Below are positions 51,624 to 53,196 of a stretch of DNA of 53,196 nt, in pieces. Below the pieces are notes generated by a model. It was given only the letters and a program-made list of their open reading frames with translations, searched no databases and was not told the DNA's origin. The DNA is from Lachnospiraceae bacterium (GTDB lineage Bacteria; Bacillota; Clostridia; Lachnospirales; Lachnospiraceae): assembly GCA_015057615.1 (NCBI GenBank), contig SVEA01000126.1:1-53196 (forward strand), given 5' to 3'. How positions within the stretch are numbered: the first letter of the stretch is position 1; each line of letters begins with the position of its first letter. Both the position numbers and the translations under genes were made by a program.

Positions 51624-51933
51624 TAAAATGATATGAGCGACAAAAGCCTTCCTAACAAATTGTCTTTGGCAATTTGCACAAAGCAACGTAAAACTTAAGT
51701 AATAGGAAACAATATTTTACTGCGCAACTGTTTGAAGTCGTTGGTACTTAGATCATGTGTTTTATGATCTTATGTACCATTACGTACTTCAATCTAAGTA
51801 CTGCGTTTTATGCAGTGCTTTGGGAATAACGTGTTGCGAATGAAATTTGTTTCCTATTACTTGTCAACACATAAATTGTGCAACTTGACGAAGTCAAGTT
51901 TATAAATCAGCTTTTGTCGCTCATATCATAAAA
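51624..51933. repeat. Palindromic element A, copy A5 (best-preserved ends), inverted
   Basis: TGATATGAGCGACAAAAGC (51629) and GCTTTTGTCGCTCATATCA (51910-51928) are perfect 19-base inverted repeats bounding 300 bp. TAAAA stands directly outside both ends (51624-51628 and 51929-51933), a 5-bp direct repeat that fits a target duplication. The interior matches A1 in the opposite orientation. Confidence 0.85.
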
Positions 51934-51958
51934 TATAAGTAAATAAAGATTTTAAAAG

Positions 51959-51981
51959 AAGGGCTGTTGCATACAGCCCTT
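51959..51981. terminator. Short hairpin terminator
   Basis: AAGGGCTGT/ACAGCCCTT; on the minus strand TCTTTTAAAATC follows, so it may end transcripts of the spoVA operon after the 14-bp repeats. Confidence 0.55.
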
Positions 51982-52094
51982 CATCTATATAAAAAAACCG
52001 GTAGTTCCGCCAGGTAATATAACTTCAGACAAACTATTTACAAGAAAGGAATCGTCCAGCTAACCACCGATTTTTTCGCACTTTGTTCTTATCA

Positions 52095-52385
52095 CTCCAT
52101 CTTTTTTTAATCTATCTTCTCGATCTATCTTTACATTACATCTTTCGTAATTCATTTTCCGTAATCTATCTTCTACAATTCATCTTTCGCAATCCATCGT
52201 TCTTGATCTATTTTCCGCAATCTAACTTTCGCTAACTATATCTCACGATCTATCTTTCGCTATCTTTTTTTGGCAATTAGTCTTATGTTATCTATCTTCT
52301 GCAATTCATTATTCTCGATTCTTCTTTCGTAATCCATCTCCAAAATCGTCTTCTCGATTCATCTTCTGCTATCCATTTTTCTTTT
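52095..52385 (-). repeat. Degenerate ~14-bp tandem repeats downstream of spoVAE
   Basis: Read on the minus strand, about twenty units of consensus GATRRATTRCGRAA follow each other (for example GATGGATTGCGAAA, GATGAATTGTAGAA, GATAGATTACGGAA). The strand is strongly purine-rich. The period is not a multiple of three and all frames are broken, so it is not coding. It lies in the 3' region of the spoVA transcript. Confidence 0.7.
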
Positions 52386-52402
52386 TGCTAAGATATCATT
52401 TA

Positions 52403-52759
52403 CTAGGATTTCATCTTTGAATTAAAGAACCACGACGCAATATAACTAAAGATCAAGGTAGAGGAAATTCCCACCGCAGAAGCGGTAAACCCTCCTTTAA
52501 AAATTCCGAGAAATCCATCCTTGTCTATGGCATCTTTTACCCCTTTAAATAAGGTATTTCCAAAACCGGTTAGGGGTACTCCAGCTCCTGCTCCTGCCCA
52601 TTCTGCAAACGGTTCATAGATCCCCAAAGCTCCAAGAACCGCACCCGTACATACCAGAATAACCATTACTCTGCCGGGCATTAATTTTGTTTTATCTAAT
52701 AAAATCTGGACGGCGGCACAGATTGCGCCTCCCACGAGAAAAGCTTTTATATATTCCAT
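52403..52759 (-). CDS. spoVAE: Stage V sporulation protein AE
   Basis: The 118-residue membrane protein has four hydrophobic helices and the SpoVAE/SpoVAEb pattern: FLVGGAICAAVQILLDKTKL, GRVMVILVCTGAVLGALGIY, GAGAGVPLTGFGNTLFKGVK and FTASAVGISSTLIFSYIASW. With SpoVAC and SpoVAD it forms the channel that loads calcium-dipicolinate into the forespore and releases it in germination. It starts 12 bases behind spoVAD with AAGGAG as ribosome binding site. Expression is expected in the forespore under sigma G. Confidence 0.96.
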   Translation of the reverse strand: MEYIKAFLVGGAICAAVQILLDKTKLMPGRVMVILVCTGAVLGALGIYEPFAEWAGAGAGVPLTGFGNTLFKGVKDAIDKDGFLGIFKGGFTASAVGISSTLIFSYIASWFFNSKMKS

Positions 52760-52771
52760 ATCGTCATCTCC

Positions 52772-53196
52772 TTACCAATTTGGCTCTTCCGCCTCCACGA
52801 TAACCGCATGGGAAATACCGGGCATCGAATTTCCTTCATTGTAGCTTACCTTTGAATGCAATGATCCGGTTGGTAAAAACAGAACCTTCTTCCAGCTTCC
52901 TTCCCTCAATTGTTTTAAAACATAGCTGGTAAATGTTATTGCAGAGCACGCACAACCGCTTCCTCCAGCATGCGTATCCTGGCTCTCCTGGTCAAAGATT
53001 TCCTTACCGCAATCCATATGATTGCCGCTGATATCGATCTTATATTCCTTTAACAAATCAATCAGAATCTCACTTCCGACATAACCCAGATCCCCGGTAA
53101 TGATTCGATCGTAATAATCCGGTTCTCGATTCAGATCCTCCAGATGTGTCTTTATCGTATCGCAGGCTGCCGGTGCCATAGCCGCTCCCATATTCA
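52772..53196 (-). CDS. spoVAD: Stage V sporulation protein AD, C-terminal part
   Basis: The frame is open past the window edge, so only the last 140 residues or so are seen (about 335 expected). The thiolase-fold end of SpoVAD is recognisable: YYDRIITGDLGYVGSEILID, QDTHAGGSGCACSAITFTSY and KVLFLPTGSLHSKVSYNEGN. SpoVAD binds dipicolinic acid and is needed for its uptake into spores. The preceding gene outside the window is probably spoVAC. Confidence 0.96.
   Translation of the reverse strand, partial: NMGAAMAPAACDTIKTHLEDLNREPDYYDRIITGDLGYVGSEILIDLLKEYKIDISGNHMDCGKEIFDQESQDTHAGGSGCACSAITFTSYVLKQLREGSWKKVLFLPTGSLHSKVSYNEGNSMPGISHAVIVEAEEPNW

Noticed and set aside
52095-52385. Coding or CRISPR origin of the repeat block behind spoVAE
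   Set aside because: All frames are broken, the unit is about 14 bases and variable, and there are no spacers.

Overview
The window looks like a chromosomal segment of a spore-forming, low-GC anaerobic Firmicute, most likely of the Lachnospiraceae/Clostridia. The evidence is the end of groEL, a spoVAD-spoVAE pair, a thiamine ECF transporter under a TPP riboswitch, a Firmicutes-type LexA box, ECF sigma/DUF4179 modules, strong GGAGG ribosome binding sites and TTGACA/TATAAT promoters. No tRNA, rRNA, CRISPR array or prophage was found. Both ends cut genes (groEL at the left, spoVAD at the right).

Layout. 1-9.5 kb: groEL, a cell-wall amidase, riboswitch-thiT, two tandem SpoIID-like/peptidoglycan-binding paralogues, a VOC protein and a secreted Big_2 protein. 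9.6-15.8 kb: a response regulator and a histidine kinase separated by a terminator and a mobile palindrome, a 6S RNA gene, an HD-domain phosphohydrolase and glutamine-dependent NAD synthetase (nadE). 16-20.5 kb: an AT-rich island with a NodU/CmcH-type carbamoyltransferase, a TldD peptidase and the stump of a second TldD/TldE gene beside an IS3-family element. 21-26 kb: two ECF sigma/anti-sigma modules, one of them an in-frame fusion, flanking a Cys-containing tandem-repeat protein and a decayed AraC regulator. 26.4-28.2 kb: a four-gene yvl-like envelope operon with a structured leader. 28.4-34.7 kb: SOS-type Y-family polymerase, GNAT, and an ABC exporter whose second permease is truncated. 35-43.5 kb: a large lipoprotein, a kinase-like APH protein, a methyltransferase-like protein, a VOC protein, an esterase and a CYP152-type P450. 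44-53 kb: rarA, DUF4250, VanZ-like, YigZ and DUF6514-like genes, a class A penicillin-binding protein, and spoVAE/spoVAD.

The most unusual content lies between the genes. At least four kinds of non-coding palindromic DNA are scattered through the window. (A) A ~300-bp element with TGATATGAG-type ends, present in six full, partial or miniature copies; one copy has perfect 19-bp ends and a TAAAA direct repeat. (B) Arrays of two to five short strong hairpins, often closed by an outer stem like a cloverleaf. One sits between two copies of an 11-bp repeat that contains a Shine-Dalgarno sequence, which looks like an insertion footprint. (C) A ~204-bp element with GTTACTGTTCACACC ends, in two copies, one flanked by an 8-bp direct repeat. 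(D) Small nested inverted repeats. Two tandem ~86-bp units at 13.3 kb have stems that differ in sequence but keep pairing. No gene in the window explains these elements, so they are either non-autonomous mobile DNA or structured RNAs.
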